Source: Rapana venosa (Eukaryota > Mollusca > Gastropoda > Neogastropoda > Muricidae). From it: a DNA stretch of 64,000 nucleotides. Under the pieces are notes generated by a model. The model did no database searches. It was given only the letters and a program-made list of their open reading frames with translations, and was not told the DNA's origin. Location of the stretch: contig CM054135.1 in NCBI GenBank assembly GCA_028751875.1, forward strand, positions 57,587,810 through 57,651,809, written 5' to 3'. This document shows positions 25,470 through 36,990 of the stretch, one piece after another. The first letter of the stretch is position 1. Each line of letters starts with the position of its first letter. The position numbers were made by a program, and so were the translations under genes.

Positions 25470-25740
25470 ATGATGATGATGATGATGATGATGGTAGTAG
25501 ATGATGTGATGATAGTAGATGATGATGTATGATGATAGATGATGATGATGATGATGTTGATATTATTATTCCATTATCCTCGATATAAAAGAATAAATAA
25601 ATAAATAAAATAAAAATAAATATAAATAAATAAATATTAATACTAAAGTTGACTATTAATAAAGATGCTGATGCTGGTGATAGATATTGATGATGCTGCT
25701 GCTGATAATGATGATAATAATGATAGCAATGATAATAATA
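25470..25740. repeat. (GAT)n, (AAAT)n and SINE-B tail
   Basis: GAT triplet arrays flank a short sense SINE-B 3' end at about 25563-25636 (attccattatcctcgat followed by aaataaat units). All of it lies in the intron before FLYWCH exon 2. Confidence 0.75.
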
Positions 25741-25774
25741 GTAATGCTGCTGCTGCGGGCTGCGCTTCCATCAG

Positions 25775-25978
25775 AGTGCCATGGTGGTCAGCGGCAACGT
25801 GCTGCATCACGATGGCTTCAGCTATTACACACACCATCAGAACCAAGCCATGACCCGAAGAATCTGGCGCTGCCAGAGAACGGACTGCCGAGGACTCATC
25901 CTCTCCAGGCTGGGGCAAGAAGGGAAAGTGCTGGACGCCAACCTGATCAATGACCATAACCACGCTTCTGACCAGCGG
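25775..25978 (+). CDS. FLYWCH zinc-finger exon 2 of host gene
   Basis: This 204-nt exon of 68 codons has acceptor gcttccatcag and donor GTGAGT, phase 0 at both ends. It therefore joins in frame to the first FLYWCH exon (ends phase 0) and to the zinc-finger exon at 31269 (starts phase 0). It encodes a second FLYWCH finger: FSYYTH, then RRIWRC, TDC and NDHNHAS, with the same ligand order. The two fingers are diverged in sequence, so the duplication is old. The start of the 22-kb duplicated block falls at 25976, almost on its 3' border. Confidence 0.8.
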
Positions 25979-26181
25979 GTGAGTGAGTATGTGGCCATGG
26001 TGGTAAAGGTGGCCAGGGTTTCGTTGTTGGTTGGGGGATTGGGAGGAGTGGGGGGGAAGGGGGGGGGGGGGGGGGTGGTTGTTTATGGTTGTTGTTGTTG
26101 TTGGGAGTTTTGTTGTTGTTGTTGGGGGGTGGGGGGGGGGGGGTTGGGGGGGAGGGGGGGTAGGGATTTGGGGGGGGGGGG

Positions 26182-27954
26182 TTCTTCTTCTTTCTTTCTT
26201 TCATCTGCCGCTGGTGCCCTTCGGCGTCGCGGGGAGACACAGACGTCTGTCTGCAGCTAGGCGGGAGGCTTGATGTAGTGACAGGTCATGGGCTCGCAGG
26301 GTGTCAGCCACGGAGTCGCTCCATCGTCTCCTTGGTCTACCTCTGGCTTTCCAGCCATTGTATTTGATGGTGTATGCCGTAGGGCTGGTTGGTTGGGCGG
26401 CATTCTAGTGAGGTGACCAAACCACCTGATCCTTTGTTGTTCGATATGGTGGAGAATTGGTGTTAGTCCAACCATGTCTCTGATCACCTCATTCTTGATC
26501 TTGTCGCGTCTGGTCTTGTTGACAGCTTTTCTCAGGCAGCGCATTTCACATGTGACCAGTTTTTCTCTCTAAGGCTTTTGTTAGGGCCCATGTCTGACAC
26601 TGGTATGCGAGTGTTGGAACGAAGATGGCGTTGATGAGTTTTGCCTTGGGGCTCATTGGGATGCTGGGATGTTTTTAGAAGGGGGGCGAGTTGGTAACTG
26701 ACTGCATTCGCTTTTCTGGCATCTTGTTTCTATCTCTCTGTCCAATTTTCCATCTTCAGTGAAGAGGCTGCCAAGGTATTTAAATTCTTTGGTCTGTTTT
26801 TAGCTGGTGCCGTTGATGTTGATGTCTAGCTTTCCTGGATTTCTGCTGACAGACATAACTTCTGTTTTGGTGATACTGATCTTCATGTCATATCCTCTCG
26901 CAGCTTGTGTTGAGATGGTCTGTGTGTTCTTGAAGAGCTGCTTTGTTCTGATTCATCAGGGACTGGTCGTCAGCAAATAATAGTTCGTTCAGGGCCTCAG
27001 GATCTGGGTTGGCTTCCTTTGTAATCTGGTCCATGTAGATCACGAAGAGAAGGGGGGAGAGTACGCAGCCTTGCCTGACCCCTGATGTAACGGGGAACCA
27101 GTCGGATGTTCCACTGGCTGTTCGGACTGCGCTCATACTGTTGGCATAGATTGCTCTGATGTTATCAAGCAACTGCCCCTTCACGTCGTACTGCTCCAGG
27201 ATCTTCCAGAGCTTGTCTCTGTTGACTCGGTCGGAAAGCTTTTTTCTTGATCAACGAATACTGTATGTAGGTCTTGGTTGTATTCGATGGCTCTTTCACA
27301 ACGCTGTCGGAGTGCGAAAATGGCATCTGTGCACCCTCTTCCTTTCCGAAAGCCAAACTGGGCATTGCTCAGTAGGTGTTCTGCTTTGGCTCTTGTGCGC
27401 TGTTCCAGAATCTTTGCATACATTTTCCCTACATGGCTCAGAAGTGAAATGCCTCTGTAGGTGCTGCAGTCTCTCTTGCTGCCCTTCTTCTTCCAAATTG
27501 GCACCACTATTGCATTTTGCCAGTCCATTGGTACTTTCCTCTCTTCCCATGCTTTCTGGAAGATGATGGTGAGCCACTTAACTCCGTTTCTCCGCATGCA
27601 AGGATGGCTTCAGTTGTTATGCCGTCATCACCTGCCGCTTTGCCCTTTGGGCTGGTTTTAATTGCTTTTCTTGTTTCAGCTTCAAGGATTTGGGGCTCTA
27701 ACTGGTCTTTGTAGCGTGGTGAGAACTGCGAGCTGGAAGCTTGTACTCCAGATGGTTTAAAAGATCTTTAAAATAGTCTTCCCATCGTTTCAGAATTTCC
27801 TCTTCTTTGTGCAGTGCCTCTCCATTTGCATCATTCACTACTGTTGTTGGATTGAATGGCTCATCTCTTACTCTCATCGTCTTCACACTTTTGAAAAATT
27901 CTCTTGGGGAGTTCTTGCAAATTTCGCTTAACTTCTCTCCATAAGTCGCCCAAG

Positions 27955-27958
<4 letters not shown>
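26182..27958 (-). pseudogene. Antisense LINE fragment (LINE-A), copy 2
   Basis: Minus-strand reverse-transcriptase remains run from 27958 down to 26182. In order they are an EILKRWEDYFKDLLNH block, a WEERKVPMDW / VPIWKKKGSKRDC block, QFGFRKGRGCTDAIF, VTSGVRQGCVLSPLLF, NELLFADDQSLMNQ (the catalytic ADD) and RIRWFGHLTRM near the C-terminus. The F-x-HLTRM ending and the EILKRWEDYF start resemble RTE-like or related APE-type LINEs; the clade is uncertain. No endonuclease domain is present, so it is 5' truncated. At least three frame breaks remain (for example where FVDQEK should continue), making it inactive. The 5' end abuts 32 G residues and the 3' end is a TTTC-rich tail. Confidence 0.8.

Positions 27959-27989
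<31 letters not shown>
27958..27989. repeat. Poly-G run of 32
   Basis: Uninterrupted G residues exactly at the 5' truncation of LINE-A. Copy 1 has about 25 G at the same place (1947-1971). Confidence 0.95.
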
Positions 27990-27990
<1 letters not shown>

Positions 27991-28363
27991 ATTGTTGATT
28001 AAATGTCTGAAATTAAGCTGTCCATAATAATATTTTGGTGATTGAGGTTTTTATTCTTTGTTTTTTTTGGTATATGTTTGGTTGGTTGGTTGGTTTGGGG
28101 TACGGGGTTGGGGGTGGTTTTTTTTGGTGGGTTTTTTTGTGGGGGGGTGTTTTGGGTTTTTTTTTGGGGGGGGGCTGCCTCATCCTCCCACCCTCCCCTT
28201 GTGTGTTTTCCTTTTTGTTTTGTTTTCTGCATGCTACTTTTTTTCAGTTTCTTTCACATCTGTGCGTGTGTGTGTGTGTGTGTGTTTATACAGTTAAAAC
28301 ACTTAATACACACAAATGTCTCATCCAGCGTGTTGTTGTTTGGTTTTTGGGTTCTCAAGTTAT

Positions 28364-30995
28364 GCCCAAGATGTAAGTAAGGTTTAAGTCAATTTTGCAG
28401 TCTCACATTCATTCCCAAGATGTAAGGTGTAAGGCAGAATGTTGGGGTCTACAGTTGTTCCCAAGATGTAAGGTGTAAGTCAGAGTTTTGGGGTCTACAG
28501 TTATTCCCAAGATGTAAGGTGTAAGTCAGAGTTTTGGGGTCTACATTTATTCCCAAGATGTAAAGTTTAAGTCAGAGTTTTATAGTCTCACATTTATTCC
28601 CAAGATGTAAGGTGTAAGTCAGAATGTTGGGATCTACAGTTATTCCCAAGATGTAAGGTGTAAGTCAAGAGTTTTGGGGTCTACAGTTATTCCCAAGATG
28701 TAAGGTGTAAGTCAGAGTTTTGGGGTCTACAGTTAATCCAAGATGTAAGGTGTAAGTCAGAGTTTTGGGGTCTACAATTATTCCCAAGATGTAAGGTGTA
28801 AATCAGAGTTTTATAGTCTCACATTTATTCCCAAGATGTAAGGTGTAAGTCAAGAGTTTTGGGGTCTACAGTTATTCCCAAGATGTAAGGTGTAAGTCAG
28901 AGCTTTGGGGTCTACAGTTATTCCCACGATGTAAAGTGTAAGTCAGAGTTTTATAGTCTCACATTTATTCCCAAGATGTAAGGTGTAAGTCAGAATGTTG
29001 GGGTCTACAGTTATTCCCAAGATGTAAGGTGTAAGTCAGAATTTTATAGTCTCACATTTATTCTCCAGATGTAAGGTGTAAGTCAAGAGTTTTGGGGTCT
29101 ACAGTTATTCCTAAGATGTAAGGTGTAAGTCAGAGTTTTGGGGTCTACAGTTATTCCCAAGATGTAAGGTGTAAATCAGAGTTTTATAGTCTCACATTTA
29201 TTCCCAAGATGCAAGGTGTAAGTCAGAGTTTTGGGGTCTACAGTTATTCCCAAGATGTAAGGTGTAAGTCAGAGTTTTGGGGTCTACATTTATTCCCAAG
29301 ATGTAAAGTTTAAGTCAGAGTTTTGTAGTCTCACATTTATTCCCAAGATGTAAGGTGTAACTCAGAATGTTGGGATCTACAGTTATTCCCAAGATGTAAG
29401 GTGTAAGTCAAGAGTTTTGGGGTCTACAGTTATTCCCAAGATGTAAGGTGTAAGTCAGAGTTTTGGGGTCTACAGTTAATCCCAAGATGTAAGGTGTAAG
29501 TCAGAGTTTTGGGGTCTACAATTATTCCCAAGATGTAAGGTGTAAATCAGAGTTTTATAGTCTCACATTTATTCCCAAGATGTAAGGTGTAAGTCAAGAG
29601 TTTTGGGGTCTACAGTTATTCCCTAGATGTAAGGTGTAAGTCAGAGTTTTGGGGTCTACAGTTATTCCCACGATGTAAAGTGTAAGTCAGAGTTTTATAG
29701 TCTCACATTTATTCCCAAGATGTAAGGTGTAAGTCAGAATGTTGGGGTCTACAGTTATTCCCAAGATGTAAGGTGTAAGTCAGAATTTTATAGTCTCACA
29801 TTTATTCTCAAGATGTAAGGTGTAAGTCAAGAGTTTTAGGGGTCTACAGTTATTCCTAAGATGTAAGGTGTAAGTCAGAGTTTTGGGGTCTACAGTTATT
29901 CCCAAGATGTAAGGTGTAAGTCAGAGTTTAGGGGTCTACAGTTATTCCCAAGATGTAAGGTGTAAATCAGAGTTTTATAGTCTCACATTTATTCCCAAGA
30001 TGCAAGGTGTAAGTCAGAGTTTTGGGGTCTACAGTTATTCCCAAGATGTAAGGTGTAAGTCAGAGTTTTGGGGTCTACATTTATTCCCAAGATGTAAAGT
30101 TTAAGTCAGAGTTTTATAGTCTCACATTTATTCCCAAGATGTAAGGTGTAAGTCAGAATGTTGGGATCTACAGTTATTCCCAAGATGTAAGGTGTAAGTC
30201 AAGAGTTTTGGGGTCTACAGTTATTCCCAAGATGTAAGGTGTAAGTCAGAGTTTTGGGGTCTACAGTTAATCCCAAGATGTAAGGTGTAAGTCAGAGTTT
30301 TGGGGTCTACAATTATTCCCAAGATGTAAGGTGTAAATCAGAGTTTTATAGTCTCACATTTATTCCCAAGATGTAAGGTGTAAGTCAAGAGTTTTGGGGT
30401 CTACAGTTATTCCCAAGATGTAAGGTGTAAGTCAGAGTTTTGGGGTCTACAGTTATTCCCACGATGTAAAGTTTAAGTCAGAGTTTTATAGTCTCACATT
30501 TATTCCCAAGATGTAAGGTGTAAGTCAGAATGTTGGGGTCTACAGTTATTCCCAAGATGTAAGGTGTAAGTCAGAATTTTATAGTCTCACATTTATTCTC
30601 CAGATGTAAGGTGTAAGTCAAGAGTTTTGGGGTCTACAGTTATTCCTAAGATGTAAGGTGTAAGTCAGAGTTTTGGGGTCTACAGTTATTCCCAAGATGT
30701 AAGGTGTAAGTCAGAGTTTTGGGGTCTACAGTTATTCCCAAGATGTAAGGTGTAAATCAGAGTTTTATAGTCTCACATTTATTCCCAAGATGTAAGGTGT
30801 AAGTCAGAATGTTGGGGTCTACAGTTATTCCCAAGATGTAAGGTGTAAATCAGAGTTTTATAGTCTCACATTTATTCCCAAGATGCAAGGTGTAAGTCAA
30901 GAGTTTTGGGGTCTACAGTTATTCCCAAGATGCAAGGTGTAAGTCAGAGTTTTTCGGGGGCTTAAAGTTATTCCCACGATATAAGATAAGAGAGT
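28364..30995. repeat. Minisatellite A with higher-order structure, copy 2
   Basis: About 57 units of ~46 bp. Two main monomer types (ggggtctacag and tatagtctcacat) and marked variants (gggatctacag, caagagttttg, gatgcaagg, cacgatgtaaag) recur in the same order. The marker gggatctacag appears near 28630, 29371 and 30161, giving a higher-order period of about 740-790 bp (16-17 monomers). Confidence 0.93.
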
Positions 30996-31268
30996 CAGAC
31001 TCAGAGTGCATAATATTCTGAGTGGGTAACTAGCTGGGTAACGTGAAACATTATCAACAACAACAACGACGACGACGACGATGATGATGATGATGATGAT
31101 GATTAACAACAAAAACAACAAATAATAATAGCGATGACAATAATAATAATAATTATTCTTATTATAATAATAATAATAATATCAACAACAACAACAACAG
31201 CAGCAATGACGAAAACTGTGAAATTGAACTTTCATTTTCTTTTTCTTTTTTTCTGCTACCCCCAACAG

Positions 31269-31417
31269 TCCTGTTCCATATGCTTGCGAAACAGAAAGCA
31301 AAGGGGTGAAGTGATTTATGCAAGCACCACCCATAAGTGTGGCCTGTCTGCCTGCAACATTCGCGTTCACAAGGCCTGTGGCAAGCTCCTGGAAAGGAAT
31401 CATGGCTCGCAAAGAAG
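31269..31417 (+). CDS. Cys/His-rich zinc-finger exon of host gene
   Basis: This 149-nt exon lies behind a long T-rich tract ending in cccaacag. It starts in phase 0, which fits FLYWCH exon 2, and ends two bases into a codon before a GTACTG donor. It encodes about 50 residues: CSIC, about 17 residues with RGEVIYAS, then THKC, a Cys five residues on, and VHKAC. The C-x2-C...H-x-C...C...H-x2-C pattern is a treble-clef or zinc-ribbon layout. It recalls the C-terminal cysteine-rich domain of PiggyBac-type transposases, but the typical CF-x2-YH end is not exact, so I leave the family open. It is probably a DNA- or protein-binding module of a nuclear protein. Confidence 0.65.
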
Positions 31418-31842
31418 GTACTGTGAAAGAAAGGAAGGAAGGAAAGAAAGAAGGAAGGGGGGAAGGAAGGAAGAAAGAATGAAAGAAAGGAAAGAAAAGA
31501 CGAAAGAAAAACACAGACAGAAAGAAAGAAAGAAAGAAGAAACACACGAAGAAAGAAAGAAGAAAGAAAGAAAGAAGAAGAAGAAAGAAGAAAGAAAGAA
31601 AGAAAGAAATGGAAACACAGACAGAAAGAAAGAAAAAGAAACACAGACAGAAAGACAGACAGAAAGAAAGAAAGACAGAAAGAAAAACACAGACAGAGAG
31701 ACAGACACAGGAAGGAAGGAAAACACAGACAGACAGACAGAAAGAAAAAGAAGCACAGACAGAAAGACAGTCAGACAGACAGACAGACAGACAGAAAGAA
31801 AGAAAGAAAGGCAGGAAGGATGGGAGGAAGGAAGGAAAATAA
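31418..31842. repeat. Polypurine / GACAGA-rich tract, copy 2
   Basis: About 425 bp of GAAA, GGAA and GACAGA units starting immediately at the splice donor. Pure purine near the start, with interspersed C later. It could form triplex (H-DNA). The charged frame running through it is intronic read-through. Confidence 0.92.
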
Positions 31843-31949
31843 GCTTACATTAATGAGCAGAAGTATTCTTAGGCGCATGCCAAGACAGAGTGACATAGGA
31901 AAAATGAGAGACAGTTCAAAGCATACACCAGATGCAGTGTAACTGACTG

Positions 31950-32093
31950 ATTCTTCTCCTCCTCCTCCTCCTCCTCCTCCTCCTCCTCATCCTCCTCATC
32001 CTCATCCTCCTCATCCTCATCCTCCTTTTTCTTCTTCTTCTCCTTCTTCTCTTTCTACTTCACCTCCTCCTCCTCTTTCTCCTTCTTTTTCTT
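31950..32093. repeat. CTC/TTC-rich pyrimidine tract, copy 2
   Basis: Imperfect tcc, tcatcc and ttc repeats about 100 bp after the purine tract. The pair is roughly self-complementary in composition. Confidence 0.88.
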
Positions 32094-32931
32094 CAAACAA
32101 TGTCATTACATTCATTCACTCACAAACAATAACTTCTGTTTAAAGAAACCATGTCACTACATTCATTCACTCAGAAACAATAATTTCAGTTTAAAGAAAC
32201 CATGTCACTACATTCATTCACTCAGAAACAATAACTTCAGTTTAAAGAAACAATGTCACAACATTCATTCAATTCAAAACAATAATTTCAGTTTAAAGAA
32301 ACCATGTCACTACATTCATTCACTCAGAAACAATAACTTCAGTTTAAAGAAACCATGTCACTACATTCATTCAATCCGAAACAATAACTTCATTTTAAAG
32401 AAACAATGTCACAACATTTATTCAATCCGAGACAATAACTTCAGTTTAAAGAAACCATGTCACTACATTCATTCAAACCATGTCACTACATTCATTCACT
32501 CAGAAACAAAAACTTCAGTTTAAAGAAACCATGTCACTACATTCATTCAATCAGAAACAAAAACTTCAGTTTAAAGAAACCATGTCACTACATTCATTCA
32601 AACCATGTCACTACATTCATTCACTCAGAAACAATAACTTCAGTTTAAAGAAACCATGTCACTACATTCATTCAATCTGAAACAATAACTTCAGTTTAAA
32701 GAAATAATGTCACTACATTCAATCAATTCGAAACAACTTCTGTTTAAAGAAACCATGTCACTACATTCATTCACTCAGAAACAATAACTTCAGTTTAAAG
32801 AAACCATATCACTACATTCATTCAATCCGAAACAATAACTTCAGTTTAAAGAAACCATGTCACTACATTCATTCACTCCGAAACAATAACTTCAGTTTAA
32901 AGAAACCATGTCACTACATTTATTCACTCTT
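32094..32931. repeat. Minisatellite B, ~51-bp unit, copy 2
   Basis: About 16 units with ccatgtcactacattcattc, ctcagaaacaataacttcag and tttaaag. Some units are shortened to about 25 bp (direct ccatgtcac...ttcaaaccatg joins). Confidence 0.92.
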
Positions 32932-32939
32932 ATCTAGCT

Positions 32940-33345
32940 GTACATATAGTTGAAGTTGAACAGCTGGGAGATCGTAAAGATCCCACCCCCTTTAAATTCA
33001 CCAGACGTCGCTGCGCCGAGATTCAAACCTATGGCTTAATGGACTCATTTTGAACGGCCTTAACCGCTCAGATATGTATGTTTGTCCGTCGTGTTCGACG
33101 ATGACCTCCAAAACAGCAGAGGAGGCAGCTGCTGTTTCGGAAATTGGGCAGAAATTTGATTATAGTGGAGATGCCTTGCCCACAGTACACCCCTACTAAA
33201 AATAATAATAATAATATATGGAATTTATATAGCGCTGAATCTTGTAAAAAAAACAAAGACTCTCTCGGCCAAGTGGGCATAAGGACAGTCAGCGTTGGAG
33301 ATGTTCTCCAAAGGCCAACCAGAGTCTAAAAGCTGATTTAAGTAG
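32940..33345. repeat. SINE-like tail plus TATATAGCGC fragment, copy 2
   Basis: A gggagatcgtaaag / gagattcaaacc / ttaaccgctcag block is followed by ccgtcgtgttcgacgatgac and by (aat)n-atatatggaatttatatagcgc-type sequence. These are mosaic dispersed repeats; no gene is seen. Confidence 0.5.
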
Positions 33346-33539
33346 GCTTATTTGCTGCTGAACTAAATGCATGCAGTATTATTATTGTCAGGAGCGTGCC
33401 ATAAGCTATTTATTTGTTTCTGTTCTCACTGCTGTAGTGTTTATGCATAGTACGTGTGTGTTCTGAATAAAGAACTATTTCAGCCTAGCTATGAAGTAAT
33501 GATGAATTGAAATAATACTTTTGTAGAGGATTAACTCAT

Positions 33540-33745
33540 AACTGTATTGTATTGTATTGTATTGCTTACAGACTTTCAGTCTAGGCAGATCTCTGCCTGA
33601 ACTTCAGGGAAGGGGGGTGGGGTGGGGTGGGGTGGCTGCTCTCCCTGGAGAGCTCGCGTTGCCATAAAAGCAACGCCTCCGCCCCCACCTCCCGTTTTCT
33701 TTATGGGTGGGTTTTTTTTAGGGGAGGGGGGGGGGGGGGGTGTCT
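33540..33745. repeat. gtatt repeat, SINE-C fragment and poly-G, copy 2
   Basis: (gtatt)n at 33544-33563, a diverged SINE-C core (gctgctctccctggagag, then cgcgttgcc) near 33634-33680, and an imperfect G run near 33721-33740. Confidence 0.5.
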
Positions 33746-33884
33746 GTCAGCATGTGTATGGTTTCCTAATAGTAAGTCAGAGAAGGATTGTTCCTGCAGT
33801 CCTTCTCCTTCCTTCTGCTGATGGCTCCGTTCTCAAGTGTCTGTACTTAGGTGAAACCAGGCAGTGAACCTATACTACAGAATG

Positions 33885-33885
<1 letters not shown>

Positions 33886-33945
<60 letters not shown>

Positions 33946-34156
33946 TGTGTGTCTGTGTGTGTGTGTCTGTGTGTGTGTCTGTGTGTGTGTGTCTGTGTGT
34001 GTGTCTGTGTGCAGATTCTTATTTAGCCAGGTGAAATTAGTCATTGAAACTATACTACAAAATTGACATCTTTAACTTGTGTGTGTGTGCATGCGTGTGT
34101 GTGTGGTGTGTGTTCGTGTATGTGTGTGTGCATGCGTGTGTGTGTGTGTTGTGCAG
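33886..34156. repeat. Two (GT)n blocks, copy 2
   Basis: GT array with scattered tct interruptions at 33886-34013 and a shorter one at 34078-34156 ending in the acceptor gtgcag. Lengths differ from copy 1. Confidence 0.88.
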
Positions 34157-34208
34157 TTTGGTCTTTTGTAGAAAAAAGCACAGAAACCTGTTTCTGCAAT
34201 TGGTGATG
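34157..34208 (+). CDS. Short C-terminal exon of the FLYWCH gene, copy 2 (52 nt)
   Basis: Same exon as 8130-8182 but missing one T (aattggtgatg against aattggttgatg). With 52 nt it would end in phase 0 and fit neither following exon, which both start in phase 1. It encodes FCRKKHRNLF in both copies. A consensus error in this copy is the simplest explanation. Confidence 0.45.
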
Positions 34209-34270
34209 GTAAGCACAACTGTCCGTGTTTGTTTGTGTCTCATAACTTTCTTTTCTCTTTCTTCCTGGCG

Positions 34271-34299
34271 ACTGCAGAGACCCTTCCTTTGTCCAGTAA
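34271..34299 (+). pseudogene. Terminal exon with damaged acceptor, copy 2
   Basis: Matches 8247-8275 including the TAA (34297-34299). The acceptor reads cttcctggcgactg instead of cttccctggcagactg, so the AG is lost. Likely a consensus error; see the copy 1 entry. Confidence 0.4.
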
Positions 34300-34606
34300 A
34301 CGTTGTATCACTAGCTGGACAGATATCACATGTGTACATCTCTTTAGCTTCAATAATTATGCTGCTGCATCCATGCTTCTTGTTGGAAACGGGTGAACAG
34401 TGGTAGTGCTTTCTTCTTTTTTTGTTCTTCTATGTTTGCTTGATGTACAATGCTAACATTCTTTTTTTTAAAATATATATATCCATTACGTCATGTACAG
34501 GCGTTCTGTCATTCATTATAAGTGACAGGAGATTCGCTTCATGCAAGCTGCCGCAGAAGCGCTCAATGCAGATCAGAGAAATGTGTCATATATTATTGTT
34601 ATTATT

Positions 34607-35160
34607 CCATAACCATTGTACCTTAAGAATGATTCTCTAATTCATTCCATAAGTATTGTCCTTTAAGAATGATTCTACAATTGATTCCATAAGTATTGTC
34701 CTTTAAGAAGGATTCTACAATTGATTCCATAAGTATTGTCCTTTTAAAATGATTCTACAATTGATTCCATAAGTATTGTCCTTTAAGAACGATTCTACAA
34801 TTGATTCCATAAGTATTGTCCTTTAAGAACGATTCTACAATTGATTCCATAAGTATTGTCCTTTAAGAAGGATTCTACAATTGATTCCATAAGTATTGTC
34901 CTTTTAAAATGATTCTACAATTGATTCCATAAGTATTGTCCTTTAAGAACGATTCTACAATTGATTCCATAAGTATTGTCCTTTAAGAAGGATTCTACAA
35001 TTGATTCCATAAGTATTGTCCTTTAAGAACGATTCTACAATTGATTCCATAAGTATTGTCCTTTAAGAACGATTCTACAATTGATTCCATAAGTATTGTC
35101 CTTTAAGAAGGATTCTACAATTGATTCCATAAGTATTGTCCTTTAAGAATGATTCTACAG
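34607..35160. repeat. Minisatellite C, 40-bp unit, copy 2
   Basis: 14 clean units of attccataagtattgtcc followed by tttaagaacgattctacaat and tg. Position ~27 of the unit alternates among c, g and t, and a tttaaaat variant unit recurs. Confidence 0.95.
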
Positions 35161-35274
35161 CTTATTCTATCTTATCTTGCCCCCTTTTACGTGACTCTGA
35201 TTTTCGGTGAAAAAGAATGTGTTGTTGTTGTTGTTTTTTACCCTTTCCTCTTCCTTCAGATATTTCCCTGAAAA

Positions 35275-36990
35275 GAAGCAGGGAAAAGGTTTAACAATCC
35301 AAGACAAAAATGGGAAGTGTCTCACTGACGACCAGGATATTCTGAACAGATGGACAGAATACTGCTCCGACCTGTATAACTATAGAACCGCAGGAGATCC
35401 AGAAGTCCTTAATGTACCCGAAAGCAAAGACACAGACAGTCACCCTATCCTCCGAGAAGAAGTGGAAACAGCAGTCAGATCACTGAAAAAGGGAAAGTCA
35501 GCAGGGGCTGACAACATTCCAGCTGAGTTGGTTCAAGCTGGAGGGGAAGCCATGATCAGCGCCCTACTAAGAATCTGCAACAAGATCTGGCAGACAGGAA
35601 AATGGCCAACACCATGGACACAGTCACTCATCATCACCCTCCCCAAGAAAGGAAATCTACAACAATGCCATAATTACCGCACAATCAGCCTCATATGTCA
35701 CCCAAGCAAGGTCATGCTGCAGATAATATTGAATAGACTGAAGCCACAAGCAGAGACCATCATTGCTGAGGAACAAGCAGGTTTCAGAGCAGGGCGCAGC
35801 ACAACCGAACAGATATTCAACCTCAGAATACTATGTGAGCGGTACTTCAACATCAACAAGACCTTTACCACGTATTTATCGATTTTAAGAAGGCATTTGA
35901 CAGGGTTTGGCATGCAGCTTTGTGGGCAACCATGAATTTGTACAGCATCAATGCAAACCTGATCAGAGTCATCAAACAGCTGTACAGCGAGGCCACCAGT
36001 GCAGTGTACTACAACAACAACATTGGAGAATGGTTTCGAACAACAGTTGGAGTAAGGCAGGGCTGTCTACTCTCACCCACTCTTTTCAACATCTTCCTTG
36101 AGAGAATCATGGCTGATGCACTGGAACATCATGAAAGATCAGTCAGCATTGGTGGCAGAACGATCACAAATCTCCGCTTCGCAGATGACATTGATGGAAT
36201 AGCAGGATCAGAAAAAGAGCTTGCCAGCCTAACAGAACACTTGAATAAGGCCTCCAAAACATACGGCATGGAAATCAGTGCAGAGAAGACCAAACTGATG
36301 ACTAATAACACCAACGGCATTAGCACTGATATCAGGGTTAATGACCAGAAGCTGGAAACAGTTCAAAGCTTCAAGTACCTGGGAGCCATTGTATCAGACC
36401 AGGGATCCAAGCCAGAAGTAGTATGCAGGACTGCACAGACAATAACAGCTTTGTCAAAACTAAACACCATCTGGAGAGATAAAAATATCTCACTTATCTC
36501 CAAGATCAGACTAATGCGCTCCCTTGTCATATCCATATTTCTGTATGCCTGTGAATCATGGACCCTGACTGCAGATTTGGAGAGAAGAGTACAGGCGGTG
36601 GAGATGAGATGCTTTCGGAGACTCCTTGGCATCTCCTACAAAGACCACATAAGAAACGAAAGCGTGCATAACAGAATCCAGCAAACCATTGGACCCTTGA
36701 GAACCTTCTAACGATCGTGAAAAAACGTAAACTTAAATGGTATGGGCATGTCACAAGATCCAAAGGACTTGCAAAGACAGTTTTACAAGGCACTGTCCAG
36801 GGAGGAAGAAGAAGAGGCAGACCAAGGAAGAGCTGGGAGGATAACATCAGCGAATGGACAGGCCTAGAACTCAACAAAACCCTGAGAAAGGCAGAACAGA
36901 GAGAGGAATGGAAGGAACTGGTTGTTGAGTCTTTGAGGGTGCCCCACGGTCGTGACGCAGGTGATAGACTACGGACAGATAGATAGATAG
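35275..36990 (+). pseudogene. 5'-truncated RTE-type LINE, copy 2
   Basis: Starts at a point equivalent to the middle of the connector before the reverse transcriptase (GKGLTIQDKNG) and runs to the GATA tail. All RT motifs are visible: KGKSAGADNIPAELVQ, ITLPKKGN, EEQAGFRAGRSTTEQ, VRQGCLLSPTLFN, LRFADDIDG, QSFKYLGAIVS and CESWTLTADL, then KWYGHVTRS and the GRPRKSWEDN C-terminus. A one-base deletion near 35844 (gtacttc for gtaccttc) shifts the frame and is also present in copy 1, so it is genuine. A second shift lies near the C-terminus. The endonuclease is absent. It is very close in sequence to the element at 38625-41414. Confidence 0.85.

Noticed and set aside
24873..25532. Proline/serine-rich frame of 219 residues
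   Set aside because: Produced by C runs and CT repeats; no codon bias or domain.
28364..35160. Regular direct repeats that could suggest a CRISPR array
   Set aside because: Units are contiguous with no unique spacers, the genome is eukaryotic and there are no cas genes. They are minisatellites.
35207..35280. An upstream ATG giving an N-terminal leader to the truncated RTE frame
   Set aside because: The leader is T-rich flanking sequence outside the element; the frame is open by chance.
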